A stretch of 64,000 nt of DNA, taken from contig LS999831.1 in NCBI GenBank assembly GCA_900537185.1, positions 356,198 through 420,197 of the forward strand, written 5' to 3'. How positions within the stretch are numbered: position 1 is the stretch's first letter; the number at the start of each line of letters is the position of its first letter. The stretch is from Cytophagales bacterium Alg240-R148. GTDB taxonomy: Bacteria; Bacteroidota; Bacteroidia; Cytophagales; Cyclobacteriaceae. Below, piece after piece: positions 54,911 to 64,000 of the stretch. Below the pieces are notes generated by a model, which worked only from the letters and a program-made list of their open reading frames with translations, searched no databases and was not told where the DNA came from. Position numbers and translations under genes: made by a program.

Positions 54911-56124
54911 CTTTTTTTATTGCCAAACTTGATTTCGACAACCGTTTCCGCAATATCTTCATCGGGTTGTTGCACAATAATTCTATGTGCTGGGATGCCC
55001 AAGTTTAAAAACTCCAATTTTACCAACTCCAATTGGTCCTCCGGAACCACACCCATGGTATTTAAGATAATAACGATCCTCGCTTTGGACTTTAGTTTGT
55101 TGGCAAGAAAAAATATCAATTCTCTGTTTTTTGTAGACAGCTCTTTTTCCTGTTCCTCAAAAATCAATTCAGGTTTGAATATAAAGCCCAATGCCTCCTC
55201 CATTTCAGCATCTGTTAAGTAATTGTATTTTACTTCGGCGATGTTGTCAAAATCTTTAATTAAAAACTCTTTAAAGTTCGTTTTATACAACTGGGCAAAT
55301 TTAGAATACTTGTTGGAAGCGAAATAGGCCGTTGAGTCTGGTAACATAACAAAATATCCCTCAAATTTTTTAGAATTGATTTCTTTTCCAAGGTTAATTG
55401 GCTTGCTCCAAACGTCCCAAGAGTTGTACAACCTTTCGGACATGAATATATCATAACTTCCAAAGTTTTCATGTCCCTCCGACGCAAAAAACAATTGCTT
55501 CCCATCAAAACTTAAAAATGGACTGATCTCATTCTTAGAGGTATTGATAGAGACGGCCAACTTTGTTGGTCGATCGTATTTTAAATCGGAGATTTTGTTC
55601 GATATATAGAGATCAAAATGATCGGTTCCCTCTACTTTAATACTCAAAAGTATTTTATTTTGTTTTTTGGCTATAAAGGCGCTCACAATTTGTTCGTTGT
55701 CTACCCCTTTGATTTCTATTAATTCGGGTTTGGTCCATTTGCCTTTATAATAACTAGAAAAACATATCCCACTTTTCTTAAAATAACTATTGGTTAGGTA
55801 AACCATTTTTTGATCTTCCGAAACACCGACAATTACATTGTTGCCCTTGTTGTTCCATTCTGGTGAGGCCTTTTCTGCGTTTTGCCACAAGCCATTTTCA
55901 TCTGGGCTACACACCCAAATATCAGAGCCATAATAGGCACCTCCTACGTTGTCCTTATGAAAACTCCTTGCAAAATAAAGCTTGCCTCCTATCCTAAAGG
56001 GGGCCGATTCTTCTGCATCCGAATTAACATTTTGATTCATTTCTATTGCCCTAGAGAACTTAAGCACTTGTGCGTTAGAAAGAACAGGTAAAACCACCAA
56101 CAGGATAAAAAAAATATTTTTCAT
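54907..56124 (-). CDS. PorE-like PD40 protein with degenerate OmpA-like C-terminus
   Basis: A 405-residue exported protein (signal 1-18, LPVLSNAQ). Residues about 35-290 hold PD40/WD40-like blades such as SDAEESAPFRIGGKLYFARS, ISPFLSFDGKQLFFASEG and YDIFMSERLYNSWDVWS. Residues about 315-405 look like an OmpA-type domain, with KNRELIFFLANKLKSKARIV followed by LEFLNLGIPAHRIIVQQ, but I cannot see the conserved peptidoglycan-binding Asp and Arg. PorE and relatives join TPR, PD40 and OmpA domains; this protein lacks TPRs. It follows the PorP/SprF gene after 3 bases and belongs to the same T9SS cargo operon. Confidence 0.78.
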   Translation of the reverse strand: MKNIFFILLVVLPVLSNAQVLKFSRAIEMNQNVNSDAEESAPFRIGGKLYFARSFHKDNVGGAYYGSDIWVCSPDENGLWQNAEKASPEWNNKGNNVIVGVSEDQKMVYLTNSYFKKSGICFSSYYKGKWTKPELIEIKGVDNEQIVSAFIAKKQNKILLSIKVEGTDHFDLYISNKISDLKYDRPTKLAVSINTSKNEISPFLSFDGKQLFFASEGHENFGSYDIFMSERLYNSWDVWSKPINLGKEINSKKFEGYFVMLPDSTAYFASNKYSKFAQLYKTNFKEFLIKDFDNIAEVKYNYLTDAEMEEALGFIFKPELIFEEQEKELSTKNRELIFFLANKLKSKARIVIILNTMGVVPEDQLELVKLEFLNLGIPAHRIIVQQPDEDIAETVVEIKFGNKKS

Positions 56125-56127
56125 AAT

Positions 56128-57129
56128 CTACCAAAAACGGCTGTTAGAATTTGAAAATTTGCCAAGCCTTAAATTTAAAACAAATTCATGTGTATTCTGC
56201 TCATATATGGACTGCGTATCGCTCACCATGTCGTAGGCATAATGCAAGCCAAATATATCGTGCTTAATACCGAATAAAATACTAATACTCTCCTTATCGG
56301 AATATGCTGTTCCGAACAAAACCTTGTTGTTGATAATTCCCTTTGCTTGTGCTCTGTACCCTATGCCATCGTTTTGATTCTGAAAAGCCATCCCATCAAA
56401 AGAAAGATCAAATTTTGCCGAAACAGGAATTTTGTACCCCATTAATGCAGTCAGTTTTAAATCCGAACTATTCTGAAAATTATTTTCGTTATCGATGGAT
56501 TTAGACAGCACAGGATTCCCAGAAACACCGAGGTATAATCTATCGCTATAAAGCCCCAAACCTAGGTTCAATTGCAAATAGTTTTCAATACCATCCGTAC
56601 CAATAATTTGTTGGTAAAGAGCGTCGTTATCCGGGTCTCGCACAGTCAAATTTTGCACATCAATTTTCTCTCTTAAATAACCCACCCATGTGCCCATAGA
56701 TAAAAAGTACTTTTTACTTATTGGTAAATGAAAGGCATAAGAGGCTTTGACTTCTGTAAACTCATACCCTCCCACTTTTCGAATCTGTACATAACCCGCT
56801 ATCCCGTGTCGTTGTGAAAAGGACTGGTTCTGGCTGGCTATAGAATCGTAATAATCGGGATTGCTCATCACCACCCCTTGGTTTCTAAAATCGGTAGGGT
56901 TGCTCCGTCTTATTTTACCTTCATAGCTGAAAAAATTATTGCTCGCCCCGCCTTCCAAATCCGCGAAAGGTTGTTTGTATCCAAAATTTAACTCTGAATA
57001 GTTTTCTACTCCTGCAAAAGCAGGGTTAATTTTTATCAACTGGCTGTGGTAATTGGTATAAGAACCAGATTCCTGCGCAACAGCTGCATAGGACAGCACC
57101 AATAATAGTATCGCAATTAACTTTCTCAT
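56128..57129 (-). CDS. PorP/SprF family T9SS accessory protein
   Basis: A 333-residue outer-membrane protein with signal MRKLIAILLLVLSYAAVAQE. It has SYTNYHSQLIKINPAFAGVE, the usual start of PorP/SprF proteins, GYKQPFADLEGGASNNFFSY, beta-strand-rich central parts and an ending HEFVLNLRLGKFSNSNSRFW. Such proteins are needed to export or hold type B cargo, here the giant protein 5 bases upstream. Unlike the PorP/SprF gene at 21276-22616, it has no SPOR-like tail. The PorE-like gene follows after 3 bases, giving a cargo, PorP, PorE-like set. Confidence 0.9.
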   Translation of the reverse strand: MRKLIAILLLVLSYAAVAQESGSYTNYHSQLIKINPAFAGVENYSELNFGYKQPFADLEGGASNNFFSYEGKIRRSNPTDFRNQGVVMSNPDYYDSIASQNQSFSQRHGIAGYVQIRKVGGYEFTEVKASYAFHLPISKKYFLSMGTWVGYLREKIDVQNLTVRDPDNDALYQQIIGTDGIENYLQLNLGLGLYSDRLYLGVSGNPVLSKSIDNENNFQNSSDLKLTALMGYKIPVSAKFDLSFDGMAFQNQNDGIGYRAQAKGIINNKVLFGTAYSDKESISILFGIKHDIFGLHYAYDMVSDTQSIYEQNTHEFVLNLRLGKFSNSNSRFW

Positions 57130-57134
57130 AACAA

Positions 57135-60100
57135 CTACCTTAATATATTAACTGTTCCTTTAAATGACCTTTGGCCATCATTTACTGAAATAAAATAAAC
57201 ATATGGCCCTGCCGGTAATGAATAATTCCCTTTGGTGCCATCCCACTCTTCTAAGTAGCCATCGGATCCAAACACCAAATTGCCATCTCGATCATAAATT
57301 TTCACCAATACCGCTTCGTAATATTCCAACTTTTCAATGTTCCAAGTATCATTAACACCATCTCCGTTGGGTGTAAACGAATTGACAATATCCAAATCAG
57401 GAAAAATATTCTCAATCTCAATGGTCCTTTCCGTCTCGGTGCCTTGGTCTATGCCATCAAAAACTGAAAAAAGCAACAACTTCGTTTGGTCCGTAGTTCG
57501 TTTCAAGTTAGTATTCTGAAATTTAATATTCTTTAATACCACTTCATAATTGGACTTAGATTCTACTCCCACTACTGTAAGTGTTCCTGTATTACCATCA
57601 AAACTACTTTGCAGCAACAATTCGTTGTCTATGTCTACTGATAAAAAATCTTCTCCTTCTATATACCCTTCTCCAATTTTAACTTTGAGCTCCTCAACTT
57701 CGGCATTGTCTACATCGGTGATGGTTGCTAATTCTGTAATATTGATGCCAACGCTGCCTTGAGAAAAAACCAACACCTCGTTTTCAATATTATCGATGCT
57801 GGCCGCATCGTTAACTGGATTAATTACAATGGTTACCAAGCTCGTATTGACGCTTTCATCGTAACCATCAAAAGCCACCCAAGTAAAATCATCATTGCCA
57901 TGAAAGTTTTCATTTGGATTAAATGTAAAATTCATTGCGCTGGAGTATTCCATCCATTGGTTCTCCGGAACAACGTTCCCATCTACTTTCAATTCGCCGT
58001 CGATAGGCAATTGAATAAACTTAATTCGAGCAATTGCGTCATCATCCGAATCTATAAATGCTGCCTCCAACTGATCATTTCCTATTGCAACCGATTGGTC
58101 TTCGTTGGTGATCAAATCAAAATTCTGCAACTGCGGTGCTTCATTGGCAAATAATACATAGGATTGTGTCGCCATTGCATTTTTGTCGTCCCTTACTTCA
58201 ATTACAATGTTGTCCGACTTAAAACTTGCCGGAACGGTTCCGGACAACAAAGAGCCCTGAAGCATCAACCACGAAGGGCCACTTTTTAATGCAATTGTAT
58301 GGGTATCGTCGGTGTCCACGTCTTCAAATACCACAATATATTCATAAAGACTTCCTATCACCGCTCTTTCTTTCGGTTGAGAAGTAATAAAAGGCTGGTC
58401 ATTGACAGGATCCACAGTTACTTCAAAGGATTTGGTGATGGTATTGATGTCTTCTGCCCCATTGTCTTGTACTATTACATTAACGAAAGCTGTCCCATGT
58501 GCATTTTCTTCCAAGGTGATTTCCATAAATCCATCTACTTCAGGTGAGAAGTAATTGATGTTGATCGATTTTATCAAACTCGTATTATTGGTGGTTGCCG
58601 AAACGGAAAGCACTTGGGCCCCATCGCCTCCATCCGAAATCCCTGTTAGATTAACAACTACAGGATCGTTGTCTTCGCTCAACACCAAGTCGGTGAAATC
58701 ATCAATGGTAGGTTGAAAGTTTTGAATTTCTACAGTCAAATCATATTCTTGCACCGCTACAGCATTGTCTTCATCTGATACTTTTATCTTAATTGGGAAT
58801 ACAACGTTGACATGTTCCAATAAAGGCGTTCCAATAAGATTTGCCCGCCCATTGCTCACTTCCACCAATGCCATCCAATCTGGAATGTTTATAGCTTCGA
58901 ATGTCAACTGGTCATTTGCATCTATATCTTCAACGGTCATTTCATACAAATACTCGTTGTTTTGTTTGGCCAACAAAGTTGGCGAGCTTTTAAAAACCGG
59001 CTCATCGTTAATGTTGTTCACAGCAAGTATAAAATTTTGAACTGAAGAAGCACCCGATTTGTCATCCACTTGTAAAATGATTTGGTGGTTGCCAACTTCG
59101 TCGTTCGACGGTGTCCCTTGTAACACTGCTGTTCCGTCTCCCTGGTCATTGAAAGTCAACCAAGTAGGCAATGTCAATGCAGAAATGACCAATACTTCAT
59201 TGGCGTCTGCATCAAATGCTTCAATATTGTATTCGTACAACACATCTTCATCTGTATTGGTAATCGGAATGCTTATGAACTCAGGGTCGTCGTTGGTGTT
59301 GGCCACTTCAATCTGAAATTGTTGCTCTATTTCTGCCCCTTGTAAATCTGTAACCGCTATAACAACCAGGTGGGTACCAAAATCAATGTTGGCCGGGGTA
59401 CCCCTCAACAGGGCATTGCCATTGCCATTGTCTGTTAATGTCAACCAAGCAGGTAAAGTTTTTTGACTAATCGAAATTACGTCTCCGTTGTCCACGTCGC
59501 TGGCCTGTATGGTGTATTGGTACTGTGCATCTTGTACTGCACTTAATATTGGAGTAGATTCAAAAAACGGCGCATCATTTTGATTGACAACCACTATGTT
59601 AAATGAAGTACTTGCACTACTCAAGGCCAAATCCGTAACTTGAATTACGATGTCATAATTACCCACATCATCGTTGTCCGGTGTTCCGCTCAAGATCGCG
59701 GTCCCATTCAGCTGGTCTTCCAGACTTAACCAAGCTGGTACAGACAACGCACTAAAAGATAATATATCTCCATTGTCAGGGTCTGATGCTTGAATTAAAT
59801 AATTATAAGGGCTGTCCTCATTAACCGAGGTAATAGGTGTACTAATAATAGAAGGAGGATCATTGGCATTGTTAACCACCAAGGTAAACTCTTGGTATAC
59901 CTCTGTTAGCGTATTGTCTTTTACCGAAAGGATAATTTCCACGGTACCTAGATTGCTGTTATTAGGCAACCCCTGTAATGTGGCGGTTCCATCGCCATTG
60001 TCAATAAAGCTCAACCAGCCTGCACCTTGTTCCAATTCAATAATCAAATTATCTCCTAAATCCACATCCAAAATGGTTATATCGTAGATATAAGGACTTC

Positions 60101-63100
60101 CTTGGAAAGCAGCTGTTACCGGTGCAGAGGTAAATTCAGGTAAGTCATTGGTGTTTTCTACCACAAGAGCAAATTCTTGCAAGCCAAAAGCGCCCAGACC
60201 GTCTTCCACTTTTAATATTACATTATTAACTCCAACAAAATCATTGGTCGGTATACCACTCAACTGACCAGTACCATTACTGAAATCTGTAAGCGTCAAC
60301 CAAGAAGGAAGGGTCAAAGCCGACAAAATCAAGTTATCATCGGTATCTGGATCTTCTGTAACAATATTGTAGGTATAAGCATCGTCTTCATTTACGACCA
60401 ATAAAGGAGTAGAAGTAAACGCTGGATCGTCATTGGCATTTTTAACGTTGATGCTAAAAGATTGAATGTTTTGAGCCAAATCTTGGTCCATTACTACTAT
60501 GCTCACTTCATTCAACCCTAAGTTGGCATTGGTAGGGGTACCTGAAATAGTAGCCGTACCATTGCCGTTGTCCACAACATTCAGCCAAGTCGGTAAGGTA
60601 ATGGCACTAAAGTTAATTTGATCACCAAGATCTTGATCAAAACCCATTATGCCGTAAGAATACTCCACATCTTGTAATACACTGGTTGGAGGTGTTGAGG
60701 TTATAATTGGGGCATCGTTGGTATTCGAAACGTGGATGGTAAAACTTTGTGTCACTTGAGAACCGAAATTATCTCGAACCAACAAAACCACGCTGTTATC
60801 CCCTACATGGTCGTTCAATGGGATACCCGAAATCAAAGCGCTGCCATCGCCATTGTCTACTAATTCCAACCAAACAGGTAGTACCATATGTTCTATTACC
60901 AACACATCTCCTATATCTGCATCTTCCGTGGTGATGTTGTAGGCATAAGCAACATCTTCTATTGCCGTGGTAACAGGCGAACTGGTAAATTCAGGATCGT
61001 CATTTACATTGTCTACATTGATAATAAAATTTTGATCTACAAAAGCACCAGACAAGTCTGTTACTCTCAAAACAACATTGTTTTGTCCCAAATGGGCATT
61101 GGTAGGAGTCCCTATTAGTTCGGCACTACCCGCACCATTCGAAGTAAAAGTCAACCAAGAAGGCTTTGATACTACAGATACGACCAACGCATCTCCAGCA
61201 TCTTCGTCTCCGGTGAGTATGCTGTAGGAGTATTCAATATCCTGGATAGCAAAAGTTAAAGGGTTGGAAACAAAAAATGGTTTGTCGTTGGTGTTTTGAA
61301 CAGTCAATGTAAAATTCTGATTGTCCGTTGCACCCAGCGCATCCTGAACATTCAACACTACACTATAAGGGCCCACATGCTCGTTTAGTGGCAAACCAGA
61401 AAGCACCGCTGTGCCATCGCCATTGTCTACCAAATTCAACCATGCTGGTATCGATAAAGCCGTTATTTCTCGGGTATCGCTCGGATCCGGATCGGTAGTG
61501 GATATATTGTATTGGTAGGCGATGTCTTCATTAGCTGTTTTTTGCGCCGTACTAGAAAAGGATGGTGGATCATTCGTGTTGGTAACTTGCACCGTAAATG
61601 TTTGGATGCTAAAAGCGCCCCCCACATCGGTAACTTTCAACTCTATGTTATTCGGTCCTAAGTCAGAATTATCTGGAGTCCCTGAAAGCAATGCCGATCC
61701 GTTGCCATTGTCTACCAAGGTCAACCATACCGGTATATTTACTGGTGTAATGGACCTAGTATCTCCTATATCTTCATCATCTGTTAGGATGTCATAGGTA
61801 TATTCTTGGTCCTGGACTACAGCAAGGGAAGGAGAAGAAACAAAAAATGGATCATCGTTGGTATTTTGGACAGTAATAGTAAAGTTTTGGCTTTTGTTGC
61901 CTCCATTCTGGTCGTCCACGTTTAAAACAATAATTTGTTCCCCAACATATGCATTGGTTGGAATACCACTGAGTCTACTTTTACCAGGTGCTAGGTACGT
62001 CAGCTCCAACCAATCAGGAGCCGAAAGAATTCTTATAAGCAAAGTCTGGTCCACATCCTCATCCTCAACTTCTATGTCGTATTGGTACAAAACATCTTCT
62101 ACCGCTGCCACCACCGGTGTGCTTACGAAAAATGGTTCGTCGTTTACATTGGTCACTTCTACATCAAATTCTTGCACACTTAGCCCTCCATTGCCATCCG
62201 CAATGCGCAACAACACTTCATTAATACCCAAATCCGGATCTTCAGGGACGCCTTCGATAATTCCCGTTCCATCTCCGTTGTCGACAAAACCCATCCAAGT
62301 TGGTAAAGTCACCGCCTCTATGGACACAGCATCCCCATCAATGTCTAAGGTTTTAATAATGTAAGTATAATTCACACCTTCGGGTGTAATTGTAAGTGGT
62401 GTCGTAATAAAAGTGGGTTTGTCATTAACATTGGCTACTTGCACCTGAAAAAATTGAATGTCCTTGTTGTTGTTGTCATCTACTACTTCCACTACCACCG
62501 TATGGTCTCCAACATCGCTGTTATTTGGAATTCCCGACAACAGCGCATTGTTGTTGTCTGTTTGATTGAGACTCAACCAACTAGGAGTTAAAGCTGAAAA
62601 AGTTAGGACATCACCTGGATCGGCATCCGAAGCAATTATGTTGTAATTGTAGGCAACCCCTTGGTCCACATTTAATATTGGTGTTGATTCGATTATTGGA
62701 TTGTCTTCAACAGAAGCCACAATTATTTTAAAAGAAGAGTTAGTTTTCAGCCCCCCTTCATCGGTAGCGCTCACCACAACCTGGCTGGTACCAAATTGAT
62801 GCTCCACTAAAGAAATCTCCAGATTACCAGTAGCAGGATTGATCAAAAATTGATCAAATAAACCCGGATTGTCATTGCTTTCAACTAAATAGTCCAAAAC
62901 GCCATCCGCTGTAAAATCATCTTCAAAAACATCATACAAAGGCACAACAAAATCTATGGCATCTTCATTTTTAGTTACATCCGCAATGCCCACATCCGTG
63001 GGAAATCCATTAATCCTTAGGTTATCAGCAGCCGAACCAATATAGTTATTGTCTTGTATGGTTACTTCAACAGTATAATCTCCTGCTGCCGAGGGTGCAT

Positions 63101-64000
63101 TTGTACTTCCATTGTAAGTGAGTGTATAAGACAGTCCAAATGGATTGGTCAATACAGTTACAGGTTTGGCTCCTCCATCAAAGTTTTGTGTAAGATTGGT
63201 TACCACAACCTGTGCCACGGCCTTGTTGATGGTCATGTCCGTAACTAGGCTGCCTTGGTAGTTGGTTGCATTGATCGTCGCTTCTACTGCATACGTCCCA
63301 GCATTGGTTGGTACCACCGCGCTGCCATTGTAGGTGACATCTACTGCCAAACCGCCCGGTGTCGTATTCAAAACTATCGCTTGTGCACCGCCAGTATAGG
63401 TAAAAGTATTCGTCGTGACGCCAACCGTGGCAACCGCTTTGTTGATGGTCATGCTGGTACTCAAGCTGCCTGTATAATTGGTCTCGTTAATCGTCGCTTC
63501 CACTGCATAGGTGCCGGCATTGGTTGGTACCACAGCGCTGCCATTGTAGGTGACATCTACTGCCAAACCGCCAGGTGTCGTATTCAAAACTATCGCTTGT
63601 GCACCGCCAGTATAGGTAAAAGTATTCGTCGCGACGCCAACCGTGGCAACCGCTTTGTTGATGGTCATGCTGGTACTCAAGCTGCCTGTATAATTGGTCT
63701 CGTTGATTGTCGCTTCTACTGCATAGCTACCGGCATTGGTTGGTACCGCAGCGCTGCCATTGTAGGTGACATCTACTGCCAAACCGCCAGGTGTCGTATT
63801 CAAAACTATCGCTTGTGCACCGCCAGTATAGGTAAAAGTATTCGTCGTGACGCCAACCGTGGCAACCGCTTTGTTGATGGTCATGCTGGTACTCAAGCTG
63901 CCCGTATATGTGGTCGCGTTGATCTTCGCTTCCAATGCATAGGTGCCGGCATTGGTTGGTACCGCAGCACTGCCATTGTAAGTAACATCTACTGCCAAAC
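57135..64000 (-). CDS. Giant T9SS type B surface adhesin, N-terminus outside the window (partial)
   Basis: At least 2287 residues are visible and the gene runs off the right edge. In protein order: near-identical 72-residue MBG-like Ig repeats (63225-64000), one diverged copy, a cadherin-like part, 14 He_PIG-type Ig repeats of about 95 residues (58720-62704), another cadherin-like stretch, one more Ig repeat, a tandem-95-like domain (DDFTWVAFDGYDESVNTSLV) and a CHU_C type B T9SS sorting domain (FTPNGDGVNDTWNIEKLEYY ... AGPYVYFISVNDG). No enzyme domain is visible here. It is likely an adhesin exported with the PorP/SprF and PorE-like proteins that follow. The true start is unknown; the leftmost visible codon is not a start. 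Confidence 0.9.
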   Translation of the reverse strand, partial: LAVDVTYNGSAAVPTNAGTYALEAKINATTYTGSLSTSMTINKAVATVGVTTNTFTYTGGAQAIVLNTTPGGLAVDVTYNGSAAVPTNAGSYAVEATINETNYTGSLSTSMTINKAVATVGVATNTFTYTGGAQAIVLNTTPGGLAVDVTYNGSAVVPTNAGTYAVEATINETNYTGSLSTSMTINKAVATVGVTTNTFTYTGGAQAIVLNTTPGGLAVDVTYNGSAVVPTNAGTYAVEATINATNYQGSLVTDMTINKAVAQVVVTNLTQNFDGGAKPVTVLTNPFGLSYTLTYNGSTNAPSAAGDYTVEVTIQDNNYIGSAADNLRINGFPTDVGIADVTKNEDAIDFVVPLYDVFEDDFTADGVLDYLVESNDNPGLFDQFLINPATGNLEISLVEHQFGTSQVVVSATDEGGLKTNSSFKIIVASVEDNPIIESTPILNVDQGVAYNYNIIASDADPGDVLTFSALTPSWLSLNQTDNNNALLSGIPNNSDVGDHTVVVEVVDDNNNKDIQFFQVQVANVNDKPTFITTPLTITPEGVNYTYIIKTLDIDGDAVSIEAVTLPTWMGFVDNGDGTGIIEGVPEDPDLGINEVLLRIADGNGGLSVQEFDVEVTNVNDEPFFVSTPVVAAVEDVLYQYDIEVEDEDVDQTLLIRILSAPDWLELTYLAPGKSRLSGIPTNAYVGEQIIVLNVDDQNGGNKSQNFTITVQNTNDDPFFVSSPSLAVVQDQEYTYDILTDDEDIGDTRSITPVNIPVWLTLVDNGNGSALLSGTPDNSDLGPNNIELKVTDVGGAFSIQTFTVQVTNTNDPPSFSSTAQKTANEDIAYQYNISTTDPDPSDTREITALSIPAWLNLVDNGDGTAVLSGLPLNEHVGPYSVVLNVQDALGATDNQNFTLTVQNTNDKPFFVSNPLTFAIQDIEYSYSILTGDEDAGDALVVSVVSKPSWLTFTSNGAGSAELIGTPTNAHLGQNNVVLRVTDLSGAFVDQNFIINVDNVNDDPEFTSSPVTTAIEDVAYAYNITTEDADIGDVLVIEHMVLPVWLELVDNGDGSALISGIPLNDHVGDNSVVLLVRDNFGSQVTQSFTIHVSNTNDAPIITSTPPTSVLQDVEYSYGIMGFDQDLGDQINFSAITLPTWLNVVDNGNGTATISGTPTNANLGLNEVSIVVMDQDLAQNIQSFSINVKNANDDPAFTSTPLLVVNEDDAYTYNIVTEDPDTDDNLILSALTLPSWLTLTDFSNGTGQLSGIPTNDFVGVNNVILKVEDGLGAFGLQEFALVVENTNDLPEFTSAPVTAAFQGSPYIYDITILDVDLGDNLIIELEQGAGWLSFIDNGDGTATLQGLPNNSNLGTVEIILSVKDNTLTEVYQEFTLVVNNANDPPSIISTPITSVNEDSPYNYLIQASDPDNGDILSFSALSVPAWLSLEDQLNGTAILSGTPDNDDVGNYDIVIQVTDLALSSASTSFNIVVVNQNDAPFFESTPILSAVQDAQYQYTIQASDVDNGDVISISQKTLPAWLTLTDNGNGNALLRGTPANIDFGTHLVVIAVTDLQGAEIEQQFQIEVANTNDDPEFISIPITNTDEDVLYEYNIEAFDADANEVLVISALTLPTWLTFNDQGDGTAVLQGTPSNDEVGNHQIILQVDDKSGASSVQNFILAVNNINDEPVFKSSPTLLAKQNNEYLYEMTVEDIDANDQLTFEAINIPDWMALVEVSNGRANLIGTPLLEHVNVVFPIKIKVSDEDNAVAVQEYDLTVEIQNFQPTIDDFTDLVLSEDNDPVVVNLTGISDGGDGAQVLSVSATTNNTSLIKSININYFSPEVDGFMEITLEENAHGTAFVNVIVQDNGAEDINTITKSFEVTVDPVNDQPFITSQPKERAVIGSLYEYIVVFEDVDTDDTHTIALKSGPSWLMLQGSLLSGTVPASFKSDNIVIEVRDDKNAMATQSYVLFANEAPQLQNFDLITNEDQSVAIGNDQLEAAFIDSDDDAIARIKFIQLPIDGELKVDGNVVPENQWMEYSSAMNFTFNPNENFHGNDDFTWVAFDGYDESVNTSLVTIVINPVNDAASIDNIENEVLVFSQGSVGINITELATITDVDNAEVEELKVKIGEGYIEGEDFLSVDIDNELLLQSSFDGNTGTLTVVGVESKSNYEVVLKNIKFQNTNLKRTTDQTKLLLFSVFDGIDQGTETERTIEIENIFPDLDIVNSFTPNGDGVNDTWNIEKLEYYEAVLVKIYDRDGNLVFGSDGYLEEWDGTKGNYSLPAGPYVYFISVNDGQRSFKGTVNILR
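58720..62704 (-). repeat. Fourteen He_PIG-type Ig repeats with two-unit alternation
   Basis: About 95 residues each, spaced by NTND or NVND linkers. From the third copy, alternate copies carry an ED before the first Tyr (VEDVLY, NEDIAY, IEDVAY, NEDDAY, NEDSPY, DEDVLY) while the others carry a Q (VQDQEY, IQDIEY, LQDVEY, FQGSPY, VQDAQY, KQNNEY). Most of the ED copies also have NxxVG where the Q copies have NxxLG or NxxFG. Confidence 0.8.
63225..64000 (-). repeat. Tandem 216-base near-identical repeats
   Basis: The word GTTGATGGTC recurs at 63225, 63441, 63657 and 63873, exactly 216 bases (72 codons) apart, with only scattered base differences between units, and the array continues past the window edge. 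Each unit encodes one MBG-like Ig domain (TNTFTYTGGAQAIVLNTTPG, then VPTNAGTYAVEA). Confidence 0.92.

Noticed and set aside
63225..64000. CRISPR array suggested by regular repeats
   Set aside because: The 216-base unit is in frame, encodes Ig-like domains, and has no short direct repeats with unique spacers.
1..64000. tRNA, rRNA, insertion sequence or prophage genes
   Set aside because: None could be recognised; no cloverleaf-like, transposase, integrase or phage structural segment was seen by reading.

Overview
The window looks like chromosome from a gliding-type member of the Bacteroidota, probably a marine Cytophagales relative; that rank is an inference. The evidence is an AT-rich sequence with few Shine-Dalgarno sites, an ssb-gldE-gldD-recG block, three PorP/SprF or PorE-like type IX secretion (T9SS) accessory proteins, and four giant secreted proteins. 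Two of the giants end in type B (CHU_C) and two in type A T9SS sorting domains. I see no tRNA, rRNA, CRISPR array, transposase or phage gene.

Layout. 1-4.2 kb: end of ssb, then gldE, gldD and recG. 4.2-6.7 kb (minus): amidohydrolase, LEA-like lipoprotein and a histidine kinase. 7.2-15.0 kb (plus): a polysaccharide operon with a response regulator, a receiver/sugar-phosphate transferase fusion, two GT2 glycosyltransferases, a hexapeptide acyltransferase, an asparagine synthetase and a two-part secreted esterase. 15.1-22.6 kb (plus): a 2039-residue beta-helix/16xPKD protein with a type B sorting domain, followed by a PorP/SprF protein carrying an extra SPOR-like tail. 22.6-27.5 kb (minus): acyltransferase, GT-C-like membrane protein, and a DprE1-like/DprE2-like pair. 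27.6-41.4 kb (minus): two paralogous giant esterase/PA14/FN3 proteins with type A sorting domains, each followed by a rho-independent terminator. 41.7-49.9 kb (minus): a Wzx/Wzy-type polymerisation and export operon with a degenerate Wzc-like protein, flippase, glycosyltransferase, a 34-residue membrane peptide, O-antigen-ligase-like polymerase, a half-size TolC-like protein and an ATP-grasp enzyme. 50.0-54.9 kb (plus): SGNH hydrolase, carbamoyltransferase, a 49-residue DUF5989-like protein, an SxtJ-like protein, a UbiA-family prenyltransferase and a HAD phosphatase. 54.9-64.0 kb (minus): a PorE-like PD40 protein, a second PorP/SprF, and an incomplete giant type B adhesin that leaves the window.

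How the genes may work together. The sugar-transferase fusion, the glycosyltransferases, Wzx and Wzy make up most of a lipid-linked polysaccharide pathway. The UbiA-like, HAD, DprE1-like and DprE2-like genes together match the enzymes that make a polyprenyl-phospho-pentofuranose donor (decaprenylphosphoryl-arabinose in mycobacteria), and the GT-C-like protein is a candidate user of it. Acyl, carbamoyl and amide-forming enzymes suggest a heavily decorated polymer. The T9SS cargo genes are interleaved with the polysaccharide genes, which suggests a jointly built cell-surface layer. The main points of interest are the pentose-donor pathway, the carbamoyltransferase/DUF5989/SxtJ set, the receiver-transferase and PorP-SPOR fusions, the degenerate Wzc, and the repeat structure of the giant proteins.
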